From positions 52,298 through 93,418 of the forward strand of contig NZ_AWRU01000002.1 of assembly GCF_000523515.1 (NCBI RefSeq): a stretch of 41,121 bases of DNA, read 5' to 3'. Source of the stretch: Pedobacter sp. V48. Lineage in GTDB: Bacteria > Bacteroidota > Bacteroidia > Sphingobacteriales > Sphingobacteriaceae. Position 1 is the first letter of the stretch. Every line of letters begins with the position of its first letter. The position numbers were made by a program, and so were the translations under genes. Shown here one piece after another: positions 25,967-35,030 of the stretch. The notes beneath the pieces are model-generated. The model ran no database searches. It saw only the letters and a program-made list of their open reading frames with translations, and had not been told where the DNA came from.

Positions 25967-26788
25967 ATGTATACTACACTAACACTTCCGGAAGTTATTA
26001 AAACTGAAAAAAACATACCATCTAAATACCTTAAAAGAGGAGTAGAGCTTGAAATCTTTGTTCCAGACAACCTTTTGGGGAATGAACAATTAAATCTGCT
26101 GTTGTTAAACGATGGTCAGGATACAGAAGAATTAGAGTTGCAACACACACTTGCTGTCCTGTATGGCCAAAACAAAATAGAACCCCTGGTCGTAGTGGCT
26201 ATAAAAGCTTCAAAAGATCGTTTACAAGAATACGGAGTTGCTGGTGTACCTGATTTTCAGGATAGGGGAAGCAAAGCGCAGGCTTATACAGATTTCATTA
26301 TTAAAGAGCTTATTCCTTTCATACAAACCACAGTTGAGTTTCCGATAAATGGGAAGCGTGCTTTTGGGGGATTCTCGCTTGGCGGATTAACTGCGTTTGA
26401 TATTGCCTGGAATAATGATAACTACTTTGATGCTGTCGGTGTTTTCTCAGGATCATTCTGGTGGCGTAAAAAAGACCTTAAAGATGGTTATACAGATAGC
26501 GATCGTATTTTGCATCAGCGAATTATTGATACGGAGGTCAAACCGGAATTAAAGTTCTGGCTGATGACAGGTACTGAAGATGAGCTTGCCGATCGAAATA
26601 AAAACTTTATCATCGATTCCATTGACGATACCATTGATGTGATCAAAGAGCTTTTAAAGAAAGGCTACAAGAGACCTGATGATATCGCGTACTATGAAAT
26701 GGTCGGAGGCAAACACGAATTAATGACCTGGGCCAAAGCCATGTCGCCATTTCTAATATGGGCTTTTGGGAAGAAGAATCTTTTTTAA
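25967..26788 (+). CDS. Esterase of the EsteraseD family
   Basis: Alpha/beta-hydrolase of 273 residues, PF00756-like. The nucleophile elbow is FGGFSLGGLTAF (S137), the aromatic segment VFSGSFWWRKKD follows, and the catalytic histidine is in VGGKHELMTW (H250). There is no signal peptide. The fold is the same as the hydrolase that starts the ligase operon at 24779, from which it diverges across the dead toxin-antitoxin region. Its stop overlaps the stop of the convergent next gene by four bases. The substrate is unknown. Confidence 0.88.
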   Translation: MYTTLTLPEVIKTEKNIPSKYLKRGVELEIFVPDNLLGNEQLNLLLLNDGQDTEELELQHTLAVLYGQNKIEPLVVVAIKASKDRLQEYGVAGVPDFQDRGSKAQAYTDFIIKELIPFIQTTVEFPINGKRAFGGFSLGGLTAFDIAWNNDNYFDAVGVFSGSFWWRKKDLKDGYTDSDRILHQRIIDTEVKPELKFWLMTGTEDELADRNKNFIIDSIDDTIDVIKELLKKGYKRPDDIAYYEMVGGKHELMTWAKAMSPFLIWAFGKKNLF

Positions 26789-27447
26789 ATCTGTCCGAGT
26801 GCCTGAATCTGATCCGAAGGGTAAATAAATACACCCTTTTTATCCGTTAATGATTCTTTAAGCATCGCCGAGGCAACAGTTTCAATTTTAATGCTCCTGT
26901 ATTTTTTCAAACTCCCAATTAAAAGTGGGTTTAGGACACGCATCAGACCTATCAAAATTCTTTCTGCACCGCGTTTTTCTTTGCGGTCACCATCAAGCAG
27001 CGAAGGACGATAAATATAAATGCTTTTGAAGGGGATCGCCTTTAGATCTCTTTCTACCTCTCCCTTGGTTTTGGGGTAGAATAAGGATGAATTGATATCT
27101 GCACCCATTGAAGAGATTAAATGATATGAAGTCGCTCCATTATTTTGCGCAATCGAGCCAATGTCTAAAGGGTACCAGTAGTCAATTTTTTTATATTGTA
27201 CTTTATCCGGGGTTTTACTGTTTGTGGTACCCAAACAACAAAATACGACATCTCCGGTAATGTCTGCGGCGTACTGAGTGATATGATCAAAATCAACAAC
27301 CAGTTCTTTTAGCTTTGGATGTTCAATATTTAACTTTTTTCGCCCAATAGCGAGCACCTCACTATAATTAGGGTTATTCAGTAATTGTGCCAGCAAATTA
27401 TTGCCTATCAATCCAGTCGCACCAAGTAATATTGCTTTTTTTGACAT
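26785..27447 (-). CDS. NAD(P)-binding Rossmann protein, HTATIP2/epimerase-like
   Basis: Rossmann-fold protein of 220 residues resembling the atypical short-chain reductases (nucleoside-diphosphate-sugar epimerase-like, HTATIP2 group). The N-terminal dinucleotide motif is GATGLIGNNLL, and VVFCCLGTT and YHLISSMGAD mark later strands, the latter with the active-site-like serine; YPKTKGEVE supplies the YxxxK pair. The substrate is unknown. It converges on the esterase gene with overlapping stops and lies 10 bases after the small acidic protein gene on the same strand. Confidence 0.85.
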   Translation of the reverse strand: MSKKAILLGATGLIGNNLLAQLLNNPNYSEVLAIGRKKLNIEHPKLKELVVDFDHITQYAADITGDVVFCCLGTTNSKTPDKVQYKKIDYWYPLDIGSIAQNNGATSYHLISSMGADINSSLFYPKTKGEVERDLKAIPFKSIYIYRPSLLDGDRKEKRGAERILIGLMRVLNPLLIGSLKKYRSIKIETVASAMLKESLTDKKGVFIYPSDQIQALGQI

Positions 27448-27457
27448 TTAAAGGAAC

Positions 27458-27667
27458 TTATTTTTGAATATCTATGGTTTCATCCGATTGGTCTCCGCTT
27501 CCGGCTTTATAAGAATAATCCCTTGCTTTTTCGTCGGCAAGCTCATTACCCTCATGTTCGTTTTCACAGTTCTCATCCAAACGGTCATTCCACTCATCTA
27601 GTCCTGTTTTGCTGTGCTGGTCCACTTTTGGCGGATTTTTTTTGTCGGTTTTTTTTGTTTTGCTCAT
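27458..27667 (-). CDS. Small charged hypothetical protein
   Basis: No family recognised. The product is 69 residues, very hydrophilic: a Lys-rich start (SKTKKTDKKNPPK) followed by an acidic, Asn-rich middle (WNDRLDENCENEHEGNELAD) and no hydrophobic segment. It is probably disordered and cytoplasmic. The frame extends one codon upstream to a GTG at 27670, but the ATG at 27667 is preferred. It lies directly before the epimerase-like gene (10-base gap), so the two may be co-transcribed. Confidence 0.6.
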   Translation of the reverse strand: MSKTKKTDKKNPPKVDQHSKTGLDEWNDRLDENCENEHEGNELADEKARDYSYKAGSGDQSDETIDIQK

Positions 27668-27753
27668 CACTATCGTAATTTAGTATATATGAAACATCTG
27701 AAGGTATACATTGTTTAAAATTAAAAAGAGTTAAATGCCTCTTAACTAATGTA

Positions 27754-27783
27754 CTGAAATCTCGATAATTAATCTTATCTTTG
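27754..27783 (+). promoter_or_regulatory. Putative typA promoter
   Basis: TATCTTTG at 27776-27783 matches TAnnTTTG, and CTG at 27754-27756 lies at about the right distance for a weak -33 TTG element. The ATG is at 27806, giving a leader of roughly 15-20 bases. Confidence 0.5.
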
Positions 27784-27805
27784 CGCCAAAAATTAGTAGC
27801 ATTTT

Positions 27806-29605
27806 ATGCAAAAAATAAGAAATATAGCTATCATAGCCCACGTTGACCACGGTAAAACTACACTGGTCGATAAGATCTTACACTCTTGTTCAATCTTCCG
27901 CGATAACGAACAATCGGGAGATTTAATACTTGATAACAATGATTTGGAGCGTGAGCGCGGTATTACCATCGTGTCAAAAAACGTTTCGGTTCAGTATAAG
28001 GACGTTAAAATCAACATTATTGATACCCCTGGTCACGCCGATTTCGGTGGTGAGGTAGAGCGTGTATTGAAAATGGCTGATGGTGTATTGTTATTGTGTG
28101 ATGCTTTTGAAGGTGCCATGCCTCAAACACGTTTCGTAACTCAAAAAGCTTTGGCTTTAGGTCTAAAACCTATTGTTGTGGTAAATAAAGTTGATAAAGA
28201 AAACTGTCGCCCTGAAGAAGTTTACGAGCAGATCTTCGAATTGTTCTTCAACTTAGAAGCAACAGAAGAGCAACTTGATTTTCCTGTAATTTACGGTTCA
28301 TCTAAACAAGGATGGATGAGTACTGACTGGAAAGTACCTACAACAGACATTTTCGCACTTTTAGATACAGTTGTTGCTAAGATTCCACCTGCACCAACAA
28401 ACGATGGTACTTTACAAATGCAAATTACCTCTTTAGATTATTCATCTTTCGTAGGTCGTATTGCAATTGGTCGTGTACACCGTGGTGTAATTAAAGAAAA
28501 CCAACCGGTTACTTTGATTAAACGTGATGGTAAAATGGTAAAATCAAGAGTAAAAGAATTATATACTTTCGAAGGTTTAGGAAAAATCCGTGCCACTGAA
28601 GTAAAATCTGGTGATATCTGCGCAGTTGTAGGTATTGATGGTTTTGACATTGGTGATACTATTGCTGATTTCGAAGCTCCTGAACAATTGCCTGTAATCA
28701 AAATTGATGAGCCAACAATGAACATGTTGTTCACTATCAATAACTCACCATTTTTTGGTAAAGAAGGTAAATTTGTAACTTCTCAACGTTTAAAAGAGCG
28801 TTTATATAAAGAAATTGAGAAAAATCTTGCACTTAAAGTGGTAGAAACTGAGTCTCCTGATTCTTATTTGGTATATGGAAGGGGTATTCTCCATTTATCA
28901 GTATTGATCGAGACCATGCGTCGCGAAGGATATGAAATCCAGGTTGGTCAGCCACAGGTAATCATCAAAGAAATTGATGGTAAAAAATGTGAGCCTATCG
29001 AGACCCTGATCGTTGATGTACCGGGAGAAGTTGCGGGTAAAGTAATTGAATTGGTAACACAGCGTAAAGGTGAGTTATTGATCATGGAACCAAAAGGAGA
29101 TTTACAACATCTAGAATTTGATATTCCTGCACGTGGTATCATCGGTTTAAGAAATAACGTGTTAACTGCTACAGGTGGTGAAGCGATTATGGCGCACCGT
29201 TTCAAAGCATACGAACCTTGGAAAGGTGTTATCCCTGGTAGATTGAATGGGGTATTGGTTTCTATGGAAAAAGGAAGTACTACAGCTTATTCAATTGATA
29301 AATTACAGGATCGTGGTCGTTTCTTTGTTGATCCGGGAGTAGATATCTACGAAGGACAAATTTTAGGAGAGCACATCCGTGATAATGACTTGGTCGTTAA
29401 TATTGTAAAAGGTAAAGCTTTAACTAACATGCGTGCTTCTGGTACAGATGATAGTCAGCGTATCGCTCCGGCAATTAAATTCTCTTTGGAAGAAGCTATG
29501 GAATACATCCAGGCTGATGAGTACATCGAGGTAACTCCGTTAAGCATGCGTTTACGTAAAATTCACTTAACTGAAGCTGCACGTAAGCTTAATAAAATTG
29601 TATAA
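27806..29605 (+). CDS. typA: Translational GTPase TypA/BipA
   Basis: Ribosome-binding GTPase of the EF-G/LepA group, linked to ribosome assembly and stress responses. It has 599 residues, the usual size. The G domain shows AHVDHGKTTLVD (P-loop), DTPGHADFGGEV (G3) and NKVDK (G4), with switch I in RERGITI. The C-terminal TypA-specific domain (VDPGVDIYEGQILGEH, then NMRASGTDD) is complete. It has its own promoter box and a strong terminator. Confidence 0.97.
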   Translation: MQKIRNIAIIAHVDHGKTTLVDKILHSCSIFRDNEQSGDLILDNNDLERERGITIVSKNVSVQYKDVKINIIDTPGHADFGGEVERVLKMADGVLLLCDAFEGAMPQTRFVTQKALALGLKPIVVVNKVDKENCRPEEVYEQIFELFFNLEATEEQLDFPVIYGSSKQGWMSTDWKVPTTDIFALLDTVVAKIPPAPTNDGTLQMQITSLDYSSFVGRIAIGRVHRGVIKENQPVTLIKRDGKMVKSRVKELYTFEGLGKIRATEVKSGDICAVVGIDGFDIGDTIADFEAPEQLPVIKIDEPTMNMLFTINNSPFFGKEGKFVTSQRLKERLYKEIEKNLALKVVETESPDSYLVYGRGILHLSVLIETMRREGYEIQVGQPQVIIKEIDGKKCEPIETLIVDVPGEVAGKVIELVTQRKGELLIMEPKGDLQHLEFDIPARGIIGLRNNVLTATGGEAIMAHRFKAYEPWKGVIPGRLNGVLVSMEKGSTTAYSIDKLQDRGRFFVDPGVDIYEGQILGEHIRDNDLVVNIVKGKALTNMRASGTDDSQRIAPAIKFSLEEAMEYIQADEYIEVTPLSMRLRKIHLTEAARKLNKIV

Positions 29606-29632
29606 ATAGGAAATTTTCTATTGATAAGTCAT

Positions 29633-29677
29633 AAAGCCTGTTTCGCAAGAAACAGGCTTTTGTTTTTTGTTATTTTT
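29633..29677 (+). terminator. Intrinsic terminator after typA, GNRA-loop hairpin
   Basis: A perfect 12-bp stem pairs AAAGCCTGTTTC (29633-29644) with GAAACAGGCTTT (29649-29660) around GCAA, a GNRA tetraloop closed by C-G. A T-rich tract follows (29661-29677). It lies 28 bases after the typA stop. The T-tract also contains the next gene's putative promoter box. Confidence 0.93.
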
Positions 29678-29678
29678 G
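29671..29678 (+). promoter_or_regulatory. Putative promoter -7 box for the SDR gene
   Basis: TATTTTTG matches TAnnTTTG, 19 bases before the ATG at 29698. The box lies inside the T-tract of the typA terminator, so the two signals overlap. No upstream TTG at standard spacing is seen. Confidence 0.4.
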
Positions 29679-29697
29679 CATTTTAATAAAAGATACT

Positions 29698-30414
29698 ATG
29701 GAATCATTAAAAGGTAAAAACGCAATAATTACTGGAGCAGGTAAGGGAATAGGAAAAGCATTGGCTATTGCTTTGGCACAGGAAGGCGTCAATGTAGGTC
29801 TAATGGCCAGAACAGCATCGGATTTGCAGATTCTTGCAGAGGAATTAAAGCAATATGGGGTTAAAACAGCAATTGCAACAGTAGATGTTTCTGATATTGA
29901 AAACGTTAATGCCGCGGTTACAAAGGTTAAATCTGAATTGGGTGTAATTGACATTTTAATTAATAATGCCGGTACTGCTTCTTTTGGACCATTCCTTGAA
30001 TTGGAACCATCAAGATGGGAAGAGATTGTTAAAGTAAACTTGTTTGGGGCTTATTACACCACCAGGGCAGTTTTGCCTGAAATGATAGAAAGAAAAACCG
30101 GTGATATTATTAATATCTCCTCTACAGCAGGTAAAAATGGCGCGGCAGTAACCAGTGCCTATAGTGCTTCAAAATTTGGTCTTATTGGAATGTCAGAGTC
30201 GTTAATGCAGGAAGTGCGCAAGCACAACATCCGCGTAAGCACGCTGTTGCCAAGTACCATCGCAACCGATATGGCTAAGGATCTTAAATTGACGGATGGA
30301 AATCCCGATAAGGTGATGCAACCGGAAGATTTTGCCGAATGGGTTGTTGCCCAGTTAAAATTAAACAGGAGAGTGTTTGTAAAAGAAGCGGGTCTTTGGT
30401 CTACAAATCCGTAA
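29698..30414 (+). CDS. SDR-family reductase (3-ketoacyl-ACP reductase-like)
   Basis: Classical short-chain dehydrogenase/reductase of 238 residues. The cofactor motif is [14 protein letters not shown] follows at ~90, and the catalytic Ser/Tyr/Lys are in NISSTAG and [16 protein letters not shown] after the second strand fits NADP(H) preference. It is near FabG but has no fatty-acid gene neighbours, so the substrate is open. It converges on the AAA ATPase gene, whose stop is 5 bases away. Confidence 0.9.
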   Translation: MESLKGKNAIITGAGKGIGKALAIALAQEGVNVGLMARTASDLQILAEELKQYGVKTAIATVDVSDIENVNAAVTKVKSELGVIDILINNAGTASFGPFLELEPSRWEEIVKVNLFGAYYTTRAVLPEMIERKTGDIINISSTAGKNGAAVTSAYSASKFGLIGMSESLMQEVRKHNIRVSTLLPSTIATDMAKDLKLTDGNPDKVMQPEDFAEWVVAQLKLNRRVFVKEAGLWSTNP

Positions 30415-30419
30415 CCTGG

Positions 30420-31151
30420 CTATTCAAATAAGAACCTAAAGTAGGCATCCGGATTTTCCAGAAAACCTCTGGTTAAACGGTAATGCTCCGTTTCTTCGTA
30501 GCAGGTCTCTTTTAGTCCGTCTTCACCGAAATTAAAGATTTGTGAATTAGGATAACAAAGAAGCATCGGGGAATGAGTCGCAATCAGAAATTGCGCCCTT
30601 CCCGATCTTTCGAGATTATTGATGATTGACATAAAGGTCATCAGTCTGGTTGGCGACAATGCCGCCTCAGGCTCATCCAGGATATAAATTCCACTCTGAA
30701 ACTGATTTTGAAAAAGCGCCAGAAATGATTCTCCATGTGATTGATGATGAAGCGATTTTCCGCCATACGCCTCAAGTATCCTCGGATCAGATAGGGCGAT
30801 TTCATCTATGTAATCTGCAAAGTTAAAGAAGCTTTCTGCTCTCATAAAAAATCCTTCAGTAATACGTCTGGGTATCCATTGTAAGCCCAGGTGTTTTGTT
30901 AATGGATTTTCATAGCCTTCAAAATTATGTCCGGTATTTAAGTTATGATTGCGATTTCCTCCGCGCAGGTTAAATCCACAATGTTCTGCAAGTCCTTCCA
31001 GTAGGGTAGATTTGCCTGAACCATTTTCTCCAACAAAGAAGGTAACATTGCTGTTTATTTTTAACGTTATGCCTTGCTTAAACGCAGGGATAGAAAATGG
31101 ATAATCAGGTGCATCTATTTTAGGTAACGATATTTGACGCAAAAAAGGCAT
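30420..31151 (-). CDS. AAA family ATPase (SbcC/ABC-like, free-standing)
   Basis: P-loop ATPase of 243 residues. The Walker A is GENGSGKS (41-48), the ABC-type signature is probably SHGESFLALF, and Walker B is IYILDEPEAALS followed by the His switch in IATHSPML. There is no membrane domain. It resembles compact AAA_15/21-type ATPases of unknown role, found in toxin and phage-defence settings and elsewhere. Here it follows the GT2 gene by 8 bases, as last gene of a glycan operon. Its target is unknown. Confidence 0.88.
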   Translation of the reverse strand: MPFLRQISLPKIDAPDYPFSIPAFKQGITLKINSNVTFFVGENGSGKSTLLEGLAEHCGFNLRGGNRNHNLNTGHNFEGYENPLTKHLGLQWIPRRITEGFFMRAESFFNFADYIDEIALSDPRILEAYGGKSLHHQSHGESFLALFQNQFQSGIYILDEPEAALSPTRLMTFMSIINNLERSGRAQFLIATHSPMLLCYPNSQIFNFGEDGLKETCYEETEHYRLTRGFLENPDAYFRFLFE

Positions 31152-31159
31152 TTATGAAA

Positions 31160-31909
31160 CTAATCGTTGGTTCTGCGGTGGCGGATAAAATATTGAGCCA
31201 GGTTAATCCCGATAAAAATATGGTTAATCAGGTTTGGAATTAAACCATAATATTTTGTGAAGATGTGAAATCGTTCTTTAAGACTAGCCAGGTGCTTTTT
31301 CTTAGAAATTCCGCCTACCAGATACTTGGCCACATAAATATGTGTATTCACAATACTCGAAGCATGTTTGGCAGCTTTAATGATCCAGTCAATATCGGCG
31401 CTATATTTATATTTCAAGTCGAAAGGTTCTGCCAGGCTTCTTCTAACATAGATGGCCTGGTGACTGACACTCATTCCATACCTGAAGCTTTGCCAGTCAA
31501 AGTGTTCAGGTGCATGGTGTCTTCTTTGACCCAAGCTGATCCAGTCCTGGTCAAACATTTCAGTTTCGCCATAATAAATATCTGCCGATGCAGCACTCTG
31601 AAATACCTCGGTTACCGTTTCGGGGGCATAAATCTCATCCCCGGAATTCATGAAAAGTACATAATCTCCGGTTGCGAGCGCTAGTCCTTTATTCATGGCA
31701 TCGTATATGCCTTTATCGGGTTCAGAGATGAACTGGGCTAGCCTCGATTTATAATTATAGATTTTTTCTACCGTACCGTCTTTCGACGCACCATCAATAA
31801 TGATGTATTCAATGTTCTGATAAGTTTGATTCAGCACAGACAGCATGGTGCGTTCAATATCCTTTACATTATTATAAACGATAGTAATAACACTTAACTT
31901 TGGCTGCAT
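31160..31909 (-). CDS. Glycosyltransferase family 2
   Basis: GT-A fold glycosyltransferase of 249 residues. The start PKLSVITIVYNNVKDIERTM, the acidic pair in YIIIDGASKDGTVE, and the ISEPDKGIYDAMNKGLALA region are of WcaA-like GT2 enzymes that add a sugar to a lipid-linked glycan. VLFMNSGDEIY carries the metal-binding acid. It is cytoplasmic, without membrane segments. It follows the GT4 gene by 20 bases on the same strand. Confidence 0.93.
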   Translation of the reverse strand: MQPKLSVITIVYNNVKDIERTMLSVLNQTYQNIEYIIIDGASKDGTVEKIYNYKSRLAQFISEPDKGIYDAMNKGLALATGDYVLFMNSGDEIYAPETVTEVFQSAASADIYYGETEMFDQDWISLGQRRHHAPEHFDWQSFRYGMSVSHQAIYVRRSLAEPFDLKYKYSADIDWIIKAAKHASSIVNTHIYVAKYLVGGISKKKHLASLKERFHIFTKYYGLIPNLINHIFIGINLAQYFIRHRRTND

Positions 31910-31929
31910 GTGGCTGTGAATCTAAAAAA

Positions 31930-33201
31930 TTATCGGGGTTGTAAATCTATCAGTGACTGATACAATAATAAGTGTTTTTCTGCAATTACTTGCTCAGAGA
32001 ATTGATTTAAAATTGTTCTTCTTGCTTCTTTCTGAATTTCAGGAGCATTTTCATCGTGGTATAACCACTCTATGCCTGTTGCAAGGTCTTCAGATGATTC
32101 GTATTCTGCCAGGTATCCGTTTTCAAGGTGTCTTACCATATCTGGTATTCCGCCTGTTTTAAAGGCCACTACAGGCGTAGCGCAGGATAAGCTTTCCATT
32201 ACCGTGTTCGGCAGGTTATCTTCAAGAGAGGGGGTTATAAATGCATCTGCAGCCGAATAACACTTGGCCAGATGTGCATCATTACTAATGGTACCTAAGA
32301 ATGTTGTTTTAAACGGAAACTCCGGCATTTCGGCATTATCCTTATTGCCAAAAATCACCAGTTCTATATTCTCTTTAATAATCCCAGGTCTTGTGGCAAG
32401 ATCATTCAGTGCATCTATTAAATAAGATGTGCCTTTATGCTTGTCATTTTTAGAAGGCATAAAACCACTCATCAGTACAAACTTATTCGGATCTATCTTA
32501 AGTATTTTTTTGGCTTCAGATTTTACATAAGGTTTAAAAACCTCAGTCTCAATTGTGTTTGGGATAACCGTTACCTCTCTAAATCCCATTAAACTGCTCA
32601 GTTTAACTGAATCGGCCATCCATCTGCTGGGAGCAACAATATGACAGTTTAATTCCGAGTAAGCTTTTTTCTTACGCAACCATGTTTTGTGCGAGAAGTC
32701 ATTTTTACCGCTCGAGCGAAGTAAAGGGCAGTTCCCGCATTCCTTAAAATAATTTTCACATGAATAACGTACATGGCACCCGCCTGTAAAAGCATTGCTG
32801 TCATGAAATGTCCAAACTACGGGTTTCTCCAGCTCATCAATTTCTGCCAGAAATTTTGGAGATAAGAACCCGTGGTTAATCCAGTGCAGGTGTATAATAT
32901 CGGCCTCTTTTACGGTCGGATGGTCAATTACTGAAGTGCCAAACCACTGTAGCGAGAAAGGTGTTTTCACCGCTTTGGCCACGGCTTTAGATAAATAACG
33001 TTCGGAAAGGATATTAAACACGGCTCTTGCTTTTGCAAAGGGCCCCTTACTAAAAGTTCCCGTTTTTGAGCTTTCGCTGAACTGAAAGTAAACCATTACT
33101 TTAGATTCGATGCCACTTGCATTCAGTGCATCACTTAATCTGAGGCAGGCCCTTCCGGCGCCTCCATTACCTTCGTATGTATTTAGGTGTACTACTTTCA
33201 A
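31930..33201 (-). CDS. Glycosyltransferase family 4 (TTG start)
   Basis: GT-B fold glycosyltransferase of 423 residues. The N-terminus KVVHLNTYEGNGGAGRAC is the usual acceptor-side start, the middle has FHDSNAFTGGCHVRYSCENY (a Cys-rich loop common in Bacteroidota GT4 enzymes), and the donor site reads PSLEDNLPNTVMESLSCATP (EX7E). The start codon is TTG; no in-frame ATG lies upstream, although the frame is open for some 55 codons. It is the first gene of a minus-strand unit with the GT2 and AAA ATPase genes. Confidence 0.93.
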   Translation of the reverse strand: MKVVHLNTYEGNGGAGRACLRLSDALNASGIESKVMVYFQFSESSKTGTFSKGPFAKARAVFNILSERYLSKAVAKAVKTPFSLQWFGTSVIDHPTVKEADIIHLHWINHGFLSPKFLAEIDELEKPVVWTFHDSNAFTGGCHVRYSCENYFKECGNCPLLRSSGKNDFSHKTWLRKKKAYSELNCHIVAPSRWMADSVKLSSLMGFREVTVIPNTIETEVFKPYVKSEAKKILKIDPNKFVLMSGFMPSKNDKHKGTSYLIDALNDLATRPGIIKENIELVIFGNKDNAEMPEFPFKTTFLGTISNDAHLAKCYSAADAFITPSLEDNLPNTVMESLSCATPVVAFKTGGIPDMVRHLENGYLAEYESSEDLATGIEWLYHDENAPEIQKEARRTILNQFSEQVIAEKHLLLYQSLIDLQPR

Positions 33202-33372
33202 TGAATCAAACTTAGATAATTGTTTCCTTTTTAAACGGTTATACAGCCTAAAATAATATATATTTTCAATCTTTATTAAATTCTTGTGTATTTTCGTCAG
33301 ACTTTGATTTTTTACAGACTTTAGGCAAAAGTCCTGTAATGATCGTCTATTTATAAGAACTAAGAAAGCAAT

Positions 33373-34122
33373 ATGGGTAACCTGTTAACCGACAGACAGT
33401 TTTGGGTAAATTATTGGGAAAGCAAAACCGGATTATCGGTTAGTATTCCCGAAAACTATCTTTTTCATAAAGAACTGGCAGATATTATTAATGGCCAAAA
33501 AGTTAAAACGGCTATTGAGTTGGGCGGTTTTCCCGGATATTATGCCGTGTTTCTGAAGAAGTATTTTAAACTTGATGTTACCCTGCTCGATTATTTTGTA
33601 CATCCACCGGTTACCAGCGCTTTATTGCAGGCCAATCAACTAAACGAAACGGACATCCATATTATTGAAACGGATTTGTTTAATTATCCCCCGGAGCAAC
33701 AATATGATCTTGTTTTATCTTGTGGTCTTATTGAGCATTTTAATGATACTGCCGACATCATTAACAGGCACATTAATTTTGTAAAACCAGGGGGGACCTT
33801 GTTTATTACCTTGCCTAACTTTAAAGCTTTAAACGGATGGTTTCAAAAGAACTTTGATAAGGAGAATTACGATAAACACAATATTGATTGTATGGATCCC
33901 AGGCTGCTCGAAAACATTTGTAAGCAAGCGGGTTTAAAGGTGATAAAAGCCGAATACTTTGGGCATTTTAGTTTATGGCTGGAGAACCAGCAGCAAAAGT
34001 CGGCAGGAATAAGGCTGTTAAAAAAATCACTGTGGCTGGCCGGCAAAATATTCACCAAGATATTCCCTTTCAATTCCAAACAGCTTTCGCCTTACATCAT
34101 TTTAGAAGCAAGAAAGCCTTAG
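33373..34122 (+). CDS. Class I SAM-dependent methyltransferase
   Basis: Methyltransferase of 249 residues. The SAM-binding motif I is AIELGGFPGYYAVFL, the acidic end of strand 2 is VTLLDYF, and LVLSCGLIEHFNDT with FVKPGGTLFITLPN gives motifs II and III. The target is probably a glycan or small molecule of the surrounding locus. It is the only + strand gene in this locus, diverging from the GT4 gene and converging on the GT2-like gene (4-base gap). The C-terminal part after ~200 is basic. Confidence 0.88.
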   Translation: MGNLLTDRQFWVNYWESKTGLSVSIPENYLFHKELADIINGQKVKTAIELGGFPGYYAVFLKKYFKLDVTLLDYFVHPPVTSALLQANQLNETDIHIIETDLFNYPPEQQYDLVLSCGLIEHFNDTADIINRHINFVKPGGTLFITLPNFKALNGWFQKNFDKENYDKHNIDCMDPRLLENICKQAGLKVIKAEYFGHFSLWLENQQQKSAGIRLLKKSLWLAGKIFTKIFPFNSKQLSPYIILEARKP

Positions 34123-34126
34123 ATTT

Positions 34127-35026
34127 TTACTTAATTCGCTGTACCACGTAACGTTTCAACCTATCCCATAAGGTTCCTTTTCTGTTTTTCAGGAAGCCCT
34201 TGATGGCTGCATAGGCAGCGGGACTTTCCGCTATCGTATCAGGAAACTGGGTTATAGGTTTCGGATTGATGATGACATTGTAAATGTCGTTAATCCCCGA
34301 ATGTATACCTGATCCATCATGACCTATATTGTTTACCAGCGATTGTGAGGGATTAAGTGTTAATCCTCCTTTTAAAAATATAGAAGCGTACCATCTGATT
34401 GCCCACGAATTGTTCTTGCCGCTTTTAAAGTCTTCCATCTGTTTCCAGAAATTCATGGTATGTTCAATGGAAAAAGCACTTTTTGCCGACTTGTCAAACT
34501 TAGCCATCAGGGTGTCTATGTTTGGCTCAAAATGTTCCCATGCGCGTTCCCACGTTGCCCAGCCCCAGCTGGTGGCAGCGCGATAAAAGAACGTTTCAGG
34601 TAAATCAGCATCTTTTAAATTGTACATATAAGCGCCAATATGCATTACTTTGCTTTCATCGCGGTACCGACTTAATGCTTGATTGAAATAGGTTAATGTA
34701 TAAGGTGAGGTGATCAGGTCATCTTCAAAAACAATTACTTGCTTGTAGTCTTTTATGAGTTTGCTTACCCCAATGATAATCGATTTGGCAAGCCCCATGT
34801 TTTCCTTGCGCTCTATAATCTCGACCGATTTAAACCCGTCAATATTTTTGAGCAGTTCCCTCACCTCGAGCACATTCTTTTCGTCGGCTTCCGATTTAAA
34901 TCCATCAGAAAACACAAACAGCCTGCTTTCAGCAGCCAGTTCATTCTGTTGTAAAAATTTGAGCGTTCGCGCAGTATGGTCAGGACGATTGTAAACAAAT
35001 AATGCTATAGGAGCAAAGGTTTGCAT
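34127..35026 (-). CDS. Glycosyltransferase, GT-A fold
   Basis: Glycosyltransferase of 299 residues. The N-terminus IALFVYNRPDHTARTLKFL, the DxD-type site in VIVFEDDLITSPY and the SWGWATWERAWEHFEP segment are found in sugar transferases of Bacteroidota surface-polysaccharide loci. GHDGSGIHSG near the end is a likely donor or acceptor loop. No membrane helix is seen. The start is ATG, 4 bases after the next methyltransferase gene on the same strand. Confidence 0.88.
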   Translation of the reverse strand: MQTFAPIALFVYNRPDHTARTLKFLQQNELAAESRLFVFSDGFKSEADEKNVLEVRELLKNIDGFKSVEIIERKENMGLAKSIIIGVSKLIKDYKQVIVFEDDLITSPYTLTYFNQALSRYRDESKVMHIGAYMYNLKDADLPETFFYRAATSWGWATWERAWEHFEPNIDTLMAKFDKSAKSAFSIEHTMNFWKQMEDFKSGKNNSWAIRWYASIFLKGGLTLNPSQSLVNNIGHDGSGIHSGINDIYNVIINPKPITQFPDTIAESPAAYAAIKGFLKNRKGTLWDRLKRYVVQRIK

Positions 35027-35030
35027 AAAT

